Shown: piece after piece, positions 25,896 to 34,703 of the stretch | Layout of the letters: every line of letters starts with the position of its first letter | Numbering within the stretch: position 1 is the stretch's first letter | Made by a program: the position numbers and the translations under genes | Assembly (NCBI RefSeq): GCF_018390515.1 | Contig: NZ_JAHBBK010000001.1 | Location: 1,798,001 to 1,862,000, forward strand | Direction of reading: 5' to 3' | From: Mucilaginibacter sp. Bleaf8 | GTDB lineage: Bacteria > Bacteroidota > Bacteroidia > Sphingobacteriales > Sphingobacteriaceae | Length of the DNA stretch: 64,000 nt | The notes under the pieces: model-generated | Told to the model about the DNA's origin: nothing | Seen by the model: the letters and a program-made list of their open reading frames with translations, nothing else | The model's database searches: none

Positions 25896-27176
25896 GTGGA
25901 AACAGATAAGGAACCTATAGTAAAACAAGACACTTTCGCCGCCTTACGTTATAAAGATTTTCGCGCATACCTGGGTATGCGTTTCTTTTTTACATTCGCT
26001 TACCAGATGCAGGCCGTAGTAATTGGCTTTTATATCTACAAACTTACGCACGATCCGCTTAAACTGGGCTTGGTTGGTTTGTGTGAAGCTATACCGGCCA
26101 TTGGTATTGCTCTGTATGGCGGGTATGTGGCCGACAAGTCCGAAAAAAGAAAAATGCTGTTCACGATATTTTCAGCTGTTTTTCTGGCTTCATTAACAAT
26201 ATTTTTGGTTACCCTGCACAGCCTTAGCTCTTACGTAAAATCCGGCTGGATTGAGCCTGTTATTTACCTGATGATTTTTATTAACGGTATCGCCCGTGCA
26301 TTTTACGGACCGGCAACCTTTGCCATTTATGCACAGAGCATACCCAAGGAACTTTACCCAAACGGCAGTACATGGAGCAGTTCAACCTGGCAAATTGCCA
26401 CCATTTTAGGTCCGGCAGCAGGCGGGTTAATATATGGGGTTTATGGCATTACAGCCACCTTTAGTATTATACTGGCGCTAATGCTTATTGCATTGGTACT
26501 GGTATATATGCTTAAACCCTACCCACCGGTTTATATACCTAAAGAAAGTATATGGGAAAGCTTGCGTGCAGGTATCAACTTTGTATTCAGAACCAAAATG
26601 ATGGTGGCTGCCATGAGCCTCGATTTATTCTCTGTGTTTTTTGGTGGCGCGGTGGCCCTGCTGCCGGTATTTGCTAACGATATTTTGCACGTAGGTTCGG
26701 AAGGTTTGGGTATTATGCGCGCTACTTCATCATTAGGTGCAGTACTTACCATGCTGGTCATGACGCGGTTTTCACCCATGAACCGTCCGTGGCGCAACCT
26801 GATTATTGCGGTAACAGGCTTTGGTTTATCTATTGTGTGCTTTGGTTTATCACGTAATTTCTATCTGTCGCTATTATTTCTTTTTACCGAAGGAGCATTT
26901 GATAGTATCAGCGTAATTATTCGCGGCACTATCATGCAGCTGCTAACGCCGGATGATATGCGGGGCCGGGTATCAGCGGTAAACTCTATGTTCATCGGTT
27001 CATCCAATGAGATTGGTGCTTTTGAATCGGGTACAGCTGCCAAGCTATTGGGCACCGTACCGGCCGTTATTTTCGGTGGCTGCATGACGTTGCTGGTAGT
27101 AAGCATTACTTTCCTGAAAACACGTAACCTGATACCGGCTAAGCTGGCAGATATAGGTACGCCCCGGGAAAAATAA
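25896..27176 (+). CDS. MFS transporter (MFS_3/EntS-like)
   Basis: The 426-residue inner-membrane transporter has about twelve hydrophobic helices. The N-terminal FAALRYKDFRAYLGMRFFFTFAYQMQAVVIGFYIYKLT and the loop YVADKSEKRKM, which stands for the GxxxDrxgRr loop 2-3 motif, mark the MFS_3 exporter group. FARFYG-like motifs (AFYGPATFAIYAQSIP) and the C-terminal RGTIMQLLTPDDMRGRVSAVNSMFIGSSNEIG are also typical. Exporters of this clade carry siderophores or drugs; the substrate here is unknown. The start is GTG. Confidence 0.88.
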   Translation: METDKEPIVKQDTFAALRYKDFRAYLGMRFFFTFAYQMQAVVIGFYIYKLTHDPLKLGLVGLCEAIPAIGIALYGGYVADKSEKRKMLFTIFSAVFLASLTIFLVTLHSLSSYVKSGWIEPVIYLMIFINGIARAFYGPATFAIYAQSIPKELYPNGSTWSSSTWQIATILGPAAGGLIYGVYGITATFSIILALMLIALVLVYMLKPYPPVYIPKESIWESLRAGINFVFRTKMMVAAMSLDLFSVFFGGAVALLPVFANDILHVGSEGLGIMRATSSLGAVLTMLVMTRFSPMNRPWRNLIIAVTGFGLSIVCFGLSRNFYLSLLFLFTEGAFDSISVIIRGTIMQLLTPDDMRGRVSAVNSMFIGSSNEIGAFESGTAAKLLGTVPAVIFGGCMTLLVVSITFLKTRNLIPAKLADIGTPREK

Positions 27177-27214
27177 GATAACCCTGTAAGCAACAATCTT
27201 TATGATGTGCTACT

Positions 27215-27250
27215 AAAAAAGGCAACAAGATAATCTTGTTGCCTTTTTAT
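27215..27250. terminator. Bidirectional terminator
   Basis: A 15-bp stem (27216-27230 with 27234-27248) has A-run and T-run flanks. It lies between the convergent MFS and ABC transporter genes. Confidence 0.85.
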
Positions 27251-27253
27251 TTC

Positions 27254-29029
27254 TTAGCCTTCTGTGTAAGCGCTCAGCTCTTCCTGCAGGCGGCGCTCGC
27301 CTACCTGCTGCCGCCACATGGCGTAGTATAGTCCTTTTTGATCTAACAGTTCTTCATGTTTGCCTATTTCGGCAACTTCACCATTTTCAAGCACGTATAT
27401 ACGGTCGGCATACATAATGGTACTCAGGCGGTGAGCAATAATGAGCGTTATACGCGTTTTAAGTGCCGATATATGCTGCACTGTTTTGGTAATCTCTTCC
27501 TCGGTGATGGAATCAAGCGCCGAGGTAGCCTCATCAAACAACAGAATATCCGGATGGCGCAGCAAGGCACGCGCTATTGATAAACGCTGCTTTTCACCGC
27601 CCGATATTTTTACGCCGCCCTCACCTATCATCGTATACAACCCATTGTCGGCACGGGCCATTAGGTTTTGGCAGGCGGCTTTATTTAACGCAACCATACA
27701 CTCATCGTCGGTAGCATCAGGCTTTACAAAAATCAGGTTATCTTTAATAGTCCCGGAAAACAGTTGCGTTTCCTGCGTTACAAAGCCAATTTTACGGCGT
27801 AGCATATCTAGGTGATACTTATCGCTCTCAATACTATTGAAAAGAATTCGTCCATCAGCCGGCTGGTATAATCCGATCAACAACTTGATTAAAGTTGATT
27901 TACCTGAGCCCGACGGACCAACAAATGCCACCGTCTCTCCCTTATTGGCGTGAAACGATACCCCTTTAAGGGCATAGCGTGTGGTTAACGCATATTTGAA
28001 GCTCACGTTATCAAAAGCTACCTGATCAACCACTTCAACATCGGCCGGGTCTTCAGGAATGTTTTCCAGCGGGGTGTTCATGATACGATTAAAGTTGGTG
28101 AGCGATATTTGTGCTTCGCGCCAGGTTAATGCCATGTGACCAAACTCCTGTAGCGGCCCAAACAACAAGTAAGCATACAGCAGAAAACTAAAGTATTGAC
28201 CGGCCGAAATTTCCCGATCAAAGATCAGTACCAGCAGCACGACCACCATACTGCTTCGCAGTAAATTTACCGTAGTGCCTTGTATAAAGCTTAAGAACCT
28301 TAAAAACTTGGTTTTCGCAATCTCCAGCTTTAATATTTTATGGGTAGTGGTATTGAGGCGATCAATCTCTTCATTAGCCAAACCATGGCTCTTTACTAGT
28401 TCGATATTACGTAATGATTCTGTAGTACGACCTGCCAGTACCGAAGTTTTAAGCACGATGGCACGGTGAATAACCCTGATCTTTCTGGACAGTTTCCAGC
28501 TTAACCAGGTAATTACCGGAACAGCCACAAAAAACACCAAGGTAACCTTATAACTGATAGTGAAAGAATATACGGCAATGAATAGCACACCAAACAACGT
28601 CATAAAAGTAACGTTGATGGATGCCTTTACCAGATTTTCCACATCACTTCTGATACGTTGCAGCATGCCCAGCTTTTCGCCACTACGCTGGTCCTGATGC
28701 TCATAGTAAGGCATGGCAAGTGCGTGTTTCATACCATCGGCATAAACTTGGGCACCTGTTTTTTGAGCGATAGTTACGGTATAATAATCCTGTATATTGT
28801 TGGCAATACGCGATACCAGTGCGGCAACGGCAGCCAGGGTAATTAACCACACTATACCACTGATGTATTCATGGCGTGTAAAGGTATCTCGTTTCACGAT
28901 ATAGTCATCAACGATTTTACCCGTAATCAGCGGATCCATTAAGGCAAAGCATTGATTGAGCGCGGTCATCAAAAGCGCCAGCAACACTTCCTTTTTTCGT
29001 TGTTTAAGATAAGAAAATAATATTTTCAT
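27254..29029 (-). CDS. ABC exporter, fused permease-ATPase (MsbA-like), copy 1
   Basis: The 591-residue half-transporter has six transmembrane helices (about 1-320), then an ATPase domain with Walker A VGPSGSGKST, signature ISGGEKQ, Walker B ILLFDEATSALDS and the H-loop IAHRLST. The start at 29029 (MKILFSYLKQRKKEV) is used; the longer frame adds residues that do not resemble a permease. It is a close paralogue of the next gene (29249-31009), with identical architecture and long shared stretches such as RNIELVKS and YYAMWRQQ. They may form a heterodimer or two homodimers. Substrate unknown; lipid or peptide export is typical of the group. Confidence 0.9.
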   Translation of the reverse strand: MKILFSYLKQRKKEVLLALLMTALNQCFALMDPLITGKIVDDYIVKRDTFTRHEYISGIVWLITLAAVAALVSRIANNIQDYYTVTIAQKTGAQVYADGMKHALAMPYYEHQDQRSGEKLGMLQRIRSDVENLVKASINVTFMTLFGVLFIAVYSFTISYKVTLVFFVAVPVITWLSWKLSRKIRVIHRAIVLKTSVLAGRTTESLRNIELVKSHGLANEEIDRLNTTTHKILKLEIAKTKFLRFLSFIQGTTVNLLRSSMVVVLLVLIFDREISAGQYFSFLLYAYLLFGPLQEFGHMALTWREAQISLTNFNRIMNTPLENIPEDPADVEVVDQVAFDNVSFKYALTTRYALKGVSFHANKGETVAFVGPSGSGKSTLIKLLIGLYQPADGRILFNSIESDKYHLDMLRRKIGFVTQETQLFSGTIKDNLIFVKPDATDDECMVALNKAACQNLMARADNGLYTMIGEGGVKISGGEKQRLSIARALLRHPDILLFDEATSALDSITEEEITKTVQHISALKTRITLIIAHRLSTIMYADRIYVLENGEVAEIGKHEELLDQKGLYYAMWRQQVGERRLQEELSAYTEG

Positions 29030-29126
29030 AGATAAAGGCCGATTGTTATTAATCACACAACAATAACAACGCCTAAATACAACGATCAATTATTCATAAA
29101 CGTATTTTTATAAATATGACAAAATA

Positions 29127-29150
29127 AAAGCCGCTGATTACAGCGGCTTT
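29127..29150 (-). terminator. Terminator after ABC exporter copy 2
   Basis: A perfect 10-bp stem (29127-29136 with 29141-29150) with a 4-base loop is followed on the minus strand by a T-rich tract. It isolates copy 2 from copy 1, so the two paralogues are probably transcribed separately. Confidence 0.75.
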
Positions 29151-29248
29151 ATATAATTCGAAATAGTTGTAAGCTTAAGGAAATATGCCAGAACAACAAT
29201 AGAACTGTATTGTATACACTTCCTATTGCTATATCTAACCCATACCGG

Positions 29249-31009
29249 TTATGAGTTTGCTTCGGTGGTATATTTCTCGCCTATCTGCTGCCGCCACATG
29301 GCGTAGTACAAACCTTTTTGCGATAGTAGCTCTATGTGTTTACCCGATTCAATGATCTGCCCTTTCTCCAACACATAAATGCGGTCGGCATGCATAATGG
29401 TGCTTAGGCGGTGGGCAATCAATATGGTGATATGATTTTGATGCTCGGATACCTCTTTAATTGTCTCGGTAATTTCTTCTTCAGTTAGCGAGTCCAGCGC
29501 TGATGTAGCCTCGTCAAACACCAGGATATCTGGCCTGCGCAGCAAAGCACGCGCAATAGATAAGCGTTGTTTTTCACCTCCGGATACTTTAACCCCGCCC
29601 TCACCTATTACCGAATCCAAACCTTTATCGGCACGAGCCAACAAACTTTGGCAGGCAGCGCGGTGCAATACATGCATACACTCCTCATCAGTAGCGCCCG
29701 GGCGCACAAACTGCAAGTTTTCGCGTATTGTACCCGAAAACAATTGCGTATCCTGTGTTACAAAGCCAATACGCTCGCGCAGTTTATCCAGGTCAATCTC
29801 GTTACTCACTACGCCATTGTACAGCACATCGCCTTCCATAGGCTGGTACAATCCCACCAGCAGTTTCACTAAGGTGGTTTTACCCGATCCCGACGGACCA
29901 ACAAAGGCAATGGTTTCGCCCGTGTTTACCTCGAAGCCTATATGGTTCAATGCATTGCGGTTAGCGGTAAGGTGCTTAAAGCTTACATTGTTAAACTTTA
30001 GCTGCTTTACCTTTTCCAGCAATACCGGCTTTTCGGGTTTTTTATCAACCGGGGTGCTTAATATGCTTTGGAAATTACCCAATGATACTTCCGCCTCGCG
30101 CCAAGCCAAAATCACATTACCTAATTCCTGCAGTGGGTTAAACAAAAAGAATGAATAGAACAAAAAGCTAAAATACTGGCCCGGTGATATGGTTTGCTTG
30201 AAAATAAGCAACAGTAACACAACCACCATGGTGCTGCGTACCAGGTTAACGGTAGTACCCTGCACAAAGCTCATGCTGCGTACAAACTTCACCTTGCGTA
30301 GTTCCAGGTCTAGAATTTTGTAGGTTGTTTTGTTCAGGCGCTCAATTTCCTGATTTACAAGACCTAAGCTTTTTACCAGTTCAATGTTACGCAATGATTC
30401 GGTAGTTGAACCGGCCAATGCAGTAGTTTCGCCCAGGATAGAACGTTGTATATTTTTAATTCTTTTGCTTAGTGCCGTGCTTACAAAGGCAATTATGGGA
30501 ATGGCAGCGAAGTATACCAACGTTACTTTGTAGCTTACACTAACCGAATAAACCGTAACAAACACCAAACCTATCAAGCTAACGAAAAGCACACTGATAA
30601 ATGAAGTAATGAACTTTTCAGAGTCCAAACGTACCTTTTGCAAAATGCCCAGTGTTTCGCCGCTACGCTGATCTTCAAACACCTGGTAAGGCAGTTCAAG
30701 CGAGTGCTTTAAACCATCGGCGTACATTTTGGCACCAACCTTTTGCACAATGATACTGGTAAAATAATCCTGGAAGTTTTTAGCGATACGCGACACCATG
30801 GCTGCCCCAATAGCCAACCCCACCCAGCTTAGCACGCCCCACAAATAATCATCATAAGGCAAGGCTGTACGCTTTTCAATAAAGTTATCGACGATATGAC
30901 CAGTAATGTAGGGATCGAGAAGTGAAAAGCCGATATTGAAAGCGGCCAATCCCAGTGCCAGTATAACCAGCCAGCGATGCCGCGATAAATAAGATAAAAG
31001 TAATTTCAT
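29249..31009 (-). CDS. ABC exporter, fused permease-ATPase (MsbA-like), copy 2
   Basis: The 586-residue paralogue of the preceding exporter gene has a permease domain (MKLLLSYLSRHRWLVILALGLAAFNIGFSLLDPYITGHIVDNF) and an ATPase domain with VGPSGSGKTT, VSGGEKQ, ILVFDEATSALDS and IAHRLST. The ABC signature starts with Val instead of Ile; otherwise all catalytic motifs are intact in both copies. The ATG at 31009 replaces a non-standard longer start. A TATTTTTG box precedes it. The tandem arrangement indicates a gene duplication. Confidence 0.9.
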   Translation of the reverse strand: MKLLLSYLSRHRWLVILALGLAAFNIGFSLLDPYITGHIVDNFIEKRTALPYDDYLWGVLSWVGLAIGAAMVSRIAKNFQDYFTSIIVQKVGAKMYADGLKHSLELPYQVFEDQRSGETLGILQKVRLDSEKFITSFISVLFVSLIGLVFVTVYSVSVSYKVTLVYFAAIPIIAFVSTALSKRIKNIQRSILGETTALAGSTTESLRNIELVKSLGLVNQEIERLNKTTYKILDLELRKVKFVRSMSFVQGTTVNLVRSTMVVVLLLLIFKQTISPGQYFSFLFYSFFLFNPLQELGNVILAWREAEVSLGNFQSILSTPVDKKPEKPVLLEKVKQLKFNNVSFKHLTANRNALNHIGFEVNTGETIAFVGPSGSGKTTLVKLLVGLYQPMEGDVLYNGVVSNEIDLDKLRERIGFVTQDTQLFSGTIRENLQFVRPGATDEECMHVLHRAACQSLLARADKGLDSVIGEGGVKVSGGEKQRLSIARALLRRPDILVFDEATSALDSLTEEEITETIKEVSEHQNHITILIAHRLSTIMHADRIYVLEKGQIIESGKHIELLSQKGLYYAMWRQQIGEKYTTEANS

Positions 31010-31033
31010 ATATGTGTTGAAGCAGGAAAGGCA

Positions 31034-31041
31034 CAAAAATA
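31034..31041 (-). promoter_or_regulatory. Candidate -7 box TATTTTTG
   Basis: Exact TAnnTTTG on the minus strand, 25 bases before the ATG of ABC exporter copy 2, next to the frr terminator. Confidence 0.4.
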
Positions 31042-31044
31042 GAA

Positions 31045-31078
31045 AAGGGAATGGAGCAAACTGCTCATTCCCTTTAAT
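31045..31078 (-). terminator. Terminator after frr
   Basis: AAAGGGAATG pairs with CATTCCCTTT and the inner AGCA with TGCT, with one bulged G and a 3-base loop. It is followed on the minus strand by a T-rich tract, 19 bases beyond the frr stop. Confidence 0.75.
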
Positions 31079-31096
31079 TTGACATTGGTTTAAGGA

Positions 31097-31660
31097 TTAA
31101 ACCGTCATGATGTCTTTTTCTTTCGCTTCCGAAAGCTGATCAACTTTAACAATAAAGGTGTCGGTCAGTTTTTGCACATCCGCTTCACCAACTTTAATAT
31201 CGTCTTCAGATACACCTTCTGACTTTAATTTTTTGATTTTCTCGTTAATATCTTTACGGATGTTACGGATAGCAACTTTACCGGCTTCTGCCTCGCCTTT
31301 CAGCTTTTTAACCAAATCGCGGCGACGCTCTTCGGTAAGCGGCGGTACGTTGATACGGATCACCACACCATCATTTTGTGGATTTAAACCCAGGTTTGAT
31401 TCTTTAATTGCCTTTTCGATAGCAGGCAATAAGGTTTTTTCCCATGGTTGGATAACCAGCGTACGGGCGTCAGGTGTATTTACGTTACCTACCTGAGTTA
31501 AAGAAGTTGGGGTGCCATAGTAATCAACCACCAGGCCATCCAGCATGCTTGGCGTAGCTTTACCTGCACGTATTTTAGATAACTCGTTATCCGCATGAGC
31601 AATTGCCTTTTCCATCAAGGTTTTTGCATCATTCAGTTGTTTTTTAATGAGTTCGCTCAT
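31097..31660 (-). CDS. frr: Ribosome recycling factor
   Basis: The 187-residue factor splits post-termination ribosomes with EF-G. Signature parts are NELSKIRAGKATPSMLDGLVVDYYGTPTSLTQVGNV, ARTLVIQPWEKTLLPAIEKAIKESNLGLNPQNDG, PPLTEERRRDLVKKLKGEAE and the C-terminal DKLSEAKEKD-like end. pyrH lies just upstream, as in many bacteria. A 7-nt-word cassette and a promoter box fill the space between frr and pyrH. Confidence 0.97.
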   Translation of the reverse strand: MSELIKKQLNDAKTLMEKAIAHADNELSKIRAGKATPSMLDGLVVDYYGTPTSLTQVGNVNTPDARTLVIQPWEKTLLPAIEKAIKESNLGLNPQNDGVVIRINVPPLTEERRRDLVKKLKGEAEAGKVAIRNIRKDINEKIKKLKSEGVSEDDIKVGEADVQKLTDTFIVKVDQLSEAKEKDIMTV

Positions 31661-31681
31661 CTTTGTTTTATGTTTATATTA

Positions 31682-31689
31682 CAAAAATA
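31682..31689 (-). promoter_or_regulatory. Candidate -7 box TATTTTTG for frr
   Basis: Exact TAnnTTTG on the minus strand, 22 bases before the frr ATG. The expected -33 zone falls inside the word cassette. Confidence 0.4.
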
Positions 31690-31702
31690 GAAATTTAGGA
31701 AC

Positions 31703-31777
31703 AAGAGCCAAGAATCGAGAACCAAGATAGTTGCATTTTCACCTGGCTCATGGCTCGTGCTTCTCGGCTCTACCAAG
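31703..31777. repeat. Two-armed array of 7-nt words between frr and pyrH
   Basis: Plus words in exact 7-nt steps from 31703: AAGAGCC, AAGAATC, GAGAACC, AAGATAG. Minus words from 31777: CTTGGTA, GAGCCGA, GAAGCAC, GAGCCAT, GAGCCAG. A 12-base unrelated spacer lies between the arms. This is the clearest cassette in the window. The array ends 4 bases from the pyrH stop. Confidence 0.75.
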
Positions 31778-31780
31778 AAA

Positions 31781-32485
31781 TTATCTTACCAGAGTGCCAA
31801 TTGCCTCGCCTTTGGCTACTTTCATAAAGTTGCCTTCTTTGTTCATGTCAAATACGATGATAGGCAGCTTGTTTTCATGGCATAAGGTAAACGCGGTCAT
31901 ATCCATTACGTTTAAGCCTTTGTCATATACTTCCTGGAAGCTTACTTCGTCAAAACGGGTAGCGGTTGGGTCTTTCTCCGGGTCGGCAGTATAGATACCA
32001 TCAACACGGGTGCCTTTCAGCACTACGTCGGCTTTAATTTCAATAGCACGTAAGGAAGCGGCTGTATCGGTAGTAAAGTAAGGGTTACCGGTACCTGCAC
32101 CGAAAATTACGATACGGCCCGACTCTAGATGCGTCATGGCACGGCGGCGGATGTAAGGCTCACATATCTGCTCCATTTTAATGGCCGACTGCAAACGGGT
32201 TTCTACCCCAATGCCTTCCAGGGCGCTTTGCAGGGCCATACAGTTAATCACGGTAGCCAGCATACCCATGTAATCGGCCTGGGCGCGTTCCATTCCCGAT
32301 TTTTCGGCGCTTAGCCCTCTGAAAATATTACCTCCACCTACAACAATGGCTATCTCAATGCCGGCATCGCTTACGTTTTTAATATCGTGTGCATATTGCA
32401 GCACGCGGTTGTTATCAATACCATATTGACGCGATCCCATCAATGATTCGCCACTCAGTTTCAGTAAGATTCTTTTGTATTTCAT
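31781..32485 (-). CDS. pyrH: UMP kinase
   Basis: The 234-residue amino-acid-kinase-fold enzyme makes UDP from UMP and ATP. It has the N-terminal [13 protein letters not shown] phosphate loop, the [10 protein letters not shown] loop, the [15 protein letters not shown] helix, [20 protein letters not shown] and the C-terminal [10 protein letters not shown]. Length and motifs are standard. It is 25 bases downstream of nagA on the same strand and may be co-transcribed with it. Confidence 0.97.
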   Translation of the reverse strand: MKYKRILLKLSGESLMGSRQYGIDNNRVLQYAHDIKNVSDAGIEIAIVVGGGNIFRGLSAEKSGMERAQADYMGMLATVINCMALQSALEGIGVETRLQSAIKMEQICEPYIRRRAMTHLESGRIVIFGAGTGNPYFTTDTAASLRAIEIKADVVLKGTRVDGIYTADPEKDPTATRFDEVSFQEVYDKGLNVMDMTAFTLCHENKLPIIVFDMNKEGNFMKVAKGEAIGTLVR

Positions 32486-32510
32486 GCAGATATGTGGTTA
32501 TATTCTTATT

Positions 32511-33632
32511 TTAATTGGATTTACGGTAAACTTTGCCTTTATATAAAGTGAACTGAATATTAAATTCAGCATCAAAAATAATTAAATCTGCGTCATATCC
32601 GGCCTCAACTTTTCCTTTGGTTATCAACATAGCCAGTTGCGCAGGGTATAACGATGCCATGTTAACAGCCTCGGGTAAGGTAACACCAACATGCTGCACA
32701 CAGTTTTGCACAGCTTTCAACAGGGTAAGCGCCGAGCCCGATAATGTACCATCGGGCATTACATACCTGTTGCCTGCCAGGCGGTGCTGATAGGTACCCT
32801 GATCGGTTTCGGTTACCGCATCGGTAATCAGAAACAACTTATCACCCAGTTCGCGTTTAGCTAAGGCAATCATAGCATAATCCACATGTACGCCGTCGGC
32901 AACGATGCTGGTATAAGGCTTGGCTTCAAATACCGCCGGAATAATACCGGGTGCACGGTGATGAATGGGCGGCATGGCATTATACAAATGCGTTATAGCT
33001 TGTATAGGGTTGCCAATAAAACTTTTGATTTGCTGATAGGTCGCATCGCTATGACCAGATGATAGGATGATATTCTGCTGTTGCAGATAATCAAGCACTT
33101 CCTGATCCTGCAATTCGGGCGCCAGGGTAATCATTTTGATCTCGCCTGCAGCCATCTCAATCCATTGTTTGATTTCGCTTAGCGTGGCTTTCTTGATATA
33201 CTTTTCGGGGTGAGCTCCTTTACGAGCCGGATTGATATAAGGCCCTTCAAGATGCAGCCCTAAAAAGCTACCGACGGCTTTTGGACGGTAGGCCTTGGCT
33301 GCTTCAATCGCATCCAATACTACTTCATCGCTGTTGGTGGCTACGGTGGCAAAGAAACCGGTAGTGCCTTTTGGCAACAGGTCGGCCTCCATGCGCTGCA
33401 ATGCCTCAACAGACGGATTGCCGCCGAACAGGGCTCCCCCCGCCCCGTAAATTTGCAGATCGATTAGTCCGGGTGCCAGGTAAGCGCCCTTCAAATCAAT
33501 ACGCTCTGCTTGGGCAGGAATTTCCAGAACGGGAGTTACTGCCCGGATTTGATTATCCTCAATAATAACAGCCTTATCTCCGGTAATGTTACCGTCAGCT
33601 ACAATGAGGGTGTTGTATAAAGCTGTTAACAT
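32511..33632 (-). CDS. nagA: N-acetylglucosamine-6-phosphate deacetylase
   Basis: The 373-residue amidohydrolase removes the acetyl group from GlcNAc-6-phosphate in amino-sugar and cell-wall recycling. Conserved NagA parts are APGLIDLQIYGAGG (where the HxH motif of other amidohydrolases is replaced by Q-x-Y, as the family shows with Q-x-N), GLHLEGPYINPARKGAHP, SSGHSDATY, ITHLYNAMPPIHHRAPG and the catalytic Asp in LITDAVTETDQG. The ATG at 33632 fits the family; the longer frame uses a non-standard start. It lies between translation genes without an obvious functional link to them. Confidence 0.94.
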   Translation of the reverse strand: MLTALYNTLIVADGNITGDKAVIIEDNQIRAVTPVLEIPAQAERIDLKGAYLAPGLIDLQIYGAGGALFGGNPSVEALQRMEADLLPKGTTGFFATVATNSDEVVLDAIEAAKAYRPKAVGSFLGLHLEGPYINPARKGAHPEKYIKKATLSEIKQWIEMAAGEIKMITLAPELQDQEVLDYLQQQNIILSSGHSDATYQQIKSFIGNPIQAITHLYNAMPPIHHRAPGIIPAVFEAKPYTSIVADGVHVDYAMIALAKRELGDKLFLITDAVTETDQGTYQHRLAGNRYVMPDGTLSGSALTLLKAVQNCVQHVGVTLPEAVNMASLYPAQLAMLITKGKVEAGYDADLIIFDAEFNIQFTLYKGKVYRKSN

Positions 33633-33660
33633 AAGTGGCTGAAATAAAAAAGTAAAAGGC

Positions 33661-33694
33661 AAAAAAAATCCCCGCTTTAAAAGCGGGGATTTTA
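33661..33694 (-). terminator. Terminator after tsf
   Basis: A 12-bp stem (33665-33676 with 33682-33693) with AAAA and TTTT tracts lies 6 bases beyond the tsf stop and ends the rplM-rpsI-rpsB-tsf unit. Confidence 0.88.
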
Positions 33695-33699
33695 ATAAA

Positions 33700-34551
33700 T
33701 TAAGCTCCTAAAGCAACGCGCTTAAATGCGGTTACGGTTAAGCCTTTCTCAATGCCGCTCAGGAATTGAGATATGTTTTTAGATGGATCTTTAACAAACT
33801 CCTGGTTCAACAAGGTTGAATCCTTGTAGAATTTGTTCAGTTTACCTTGTGCAATTTTCTCAACCATTTCTTCTGGTTTGCCTTCAGCACGGATTTGCTC
33901 TTTAGCGATAGCTAACTCACGCTCAATAGTGGTAGAATCTACATCACCTTTATCTAAAGCAACCGGGTTCATAGCAGCAATTTGCATAGCTACGTCTTTA
34001 CCAGCTTCTTCAACACCGGCAACATTAGCGCTTAAAGCAACTAATACACCTAAACGGAAGTTACCGTGGATGTAAGCAACGATTTTTTCGCCTTCTAATA
34101 CAGTGTATTTAGAAACGCCGATTTTTTCGCCGATTTTACCGGTCATATCAGTGATAGCTTCACCAATTTTAACGCGTGAAGTCTCGGTATCAATTTCCAG
34201 GTTGTATAAATCTTCAACAGTTGCAGGGAAATCCTGAACAGCGATGTTTGCAACAGCGTTAGCAAATGCAATAAACTCAGCATTTTTAGCAACGAAGTCG
34301 GTTTCGCAGTTTAATTCAACAATTACACCACGTTTGCCATCTTCAGAAGTACGTGCAATAACTACACCTTCGTTTGACTCACGGTCTTGACGGCTGGCAG
34401 CTACTTTAGCACCTTTTTTTCTTAAATAATCAATGGCTGCTTCAAAATCACCGTTAGTTTCGGTTAAAGCTTTTTTGCAATCCATCATACCGGCACCAGT
34501 TTGCTGGCGCAGTTTGTTTACGTCTGATGCAGAAATTTGTACTGTAGACAT
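33700..34551 (-). CDS. tsf: Elongation factor Ts
   Basis: The 283-residue guanine-nucleotide exchange factor for EF-Tu has the N-terminal UBA-like module (VNKLRQQTGAGMMDCKKALTETNGDFEAAIDYLRKKG) and the NCETDFVAKNAEF core. It ends in a C-terminal core with KIAQGKLNKFYKDSTLLNQEFVKDPSK. The ATG at 34551 gives the family start; upstream in-frame codons come from the word cassette. It follows rpsB after 152 bases. Confidence 0.97.
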   Translation of the reverse strand: MSTVQISASDVNKLRQQTGAGMMDCKKALTETNGDFEAAIDYLRKKGAKVAASRQDRESNEGVVIARTSEDGKRGVIVELNCETDFVAKNAEFIAFANAVANIAVQDFPATVEDLYNLEIDTETSRVKIGEAITDMTGKIGEKIGVSKYTVLEGEKIVAYIHGNFRLGVLVALSANVAGVEEAGKDVAMQIAAMNPVALDKGDVDSTTIERELAIAKEQIRAEGKPEEMVEKIAQGKLNKFYKDSTLLNQEFVKDPSKNISQFLSGIEKGLTVTAFKRVALGA

Positions 34552-34558
34552 TGTTTTT

Positions 34559-34692
34559 ATGAGTTGTGAGTTGTGAGTTGCCTGTTGGGTGGCAATACGC
34601 AACAAAATTAATAATAATAATTCGTATAAAAACTGAAAGTTGCCAATTGCAAATGGCAGCATTACACTGTCAGTTCACAACCGGCAACTTAC
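34559..34692. repeat. Two-armed array of 7-nt words between tsf and rpsB
   Basis: Plus words in exact 7-nt steps from 34559: ATGAGTT, GTGAGTT, GTGAGTT, GCCTGTT, GGGTGGC. Minus words run from 34692 downward for about nine units: GTAAGTT, GCCGGTT, GTGAACT, GACAGTG, then GCCATTT, GCAATTG and GCAACTT. An AT-rich middle contains the candidate promoter box at 34603-34610. Confidence 0.7.
34603..34610 (-). promoter_or_regulatory. Candidate internal -7 box TAATTTTG for tsf
   Basis: Exact TAnnTTTG on the minus strand within the rpsB-tsf word cassette, 52 bases before tsf. No -33 TTG at proper spacing. Confidence 0.3.
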
Positions 34693-34703
34693 AATCAATT
34701 TTA

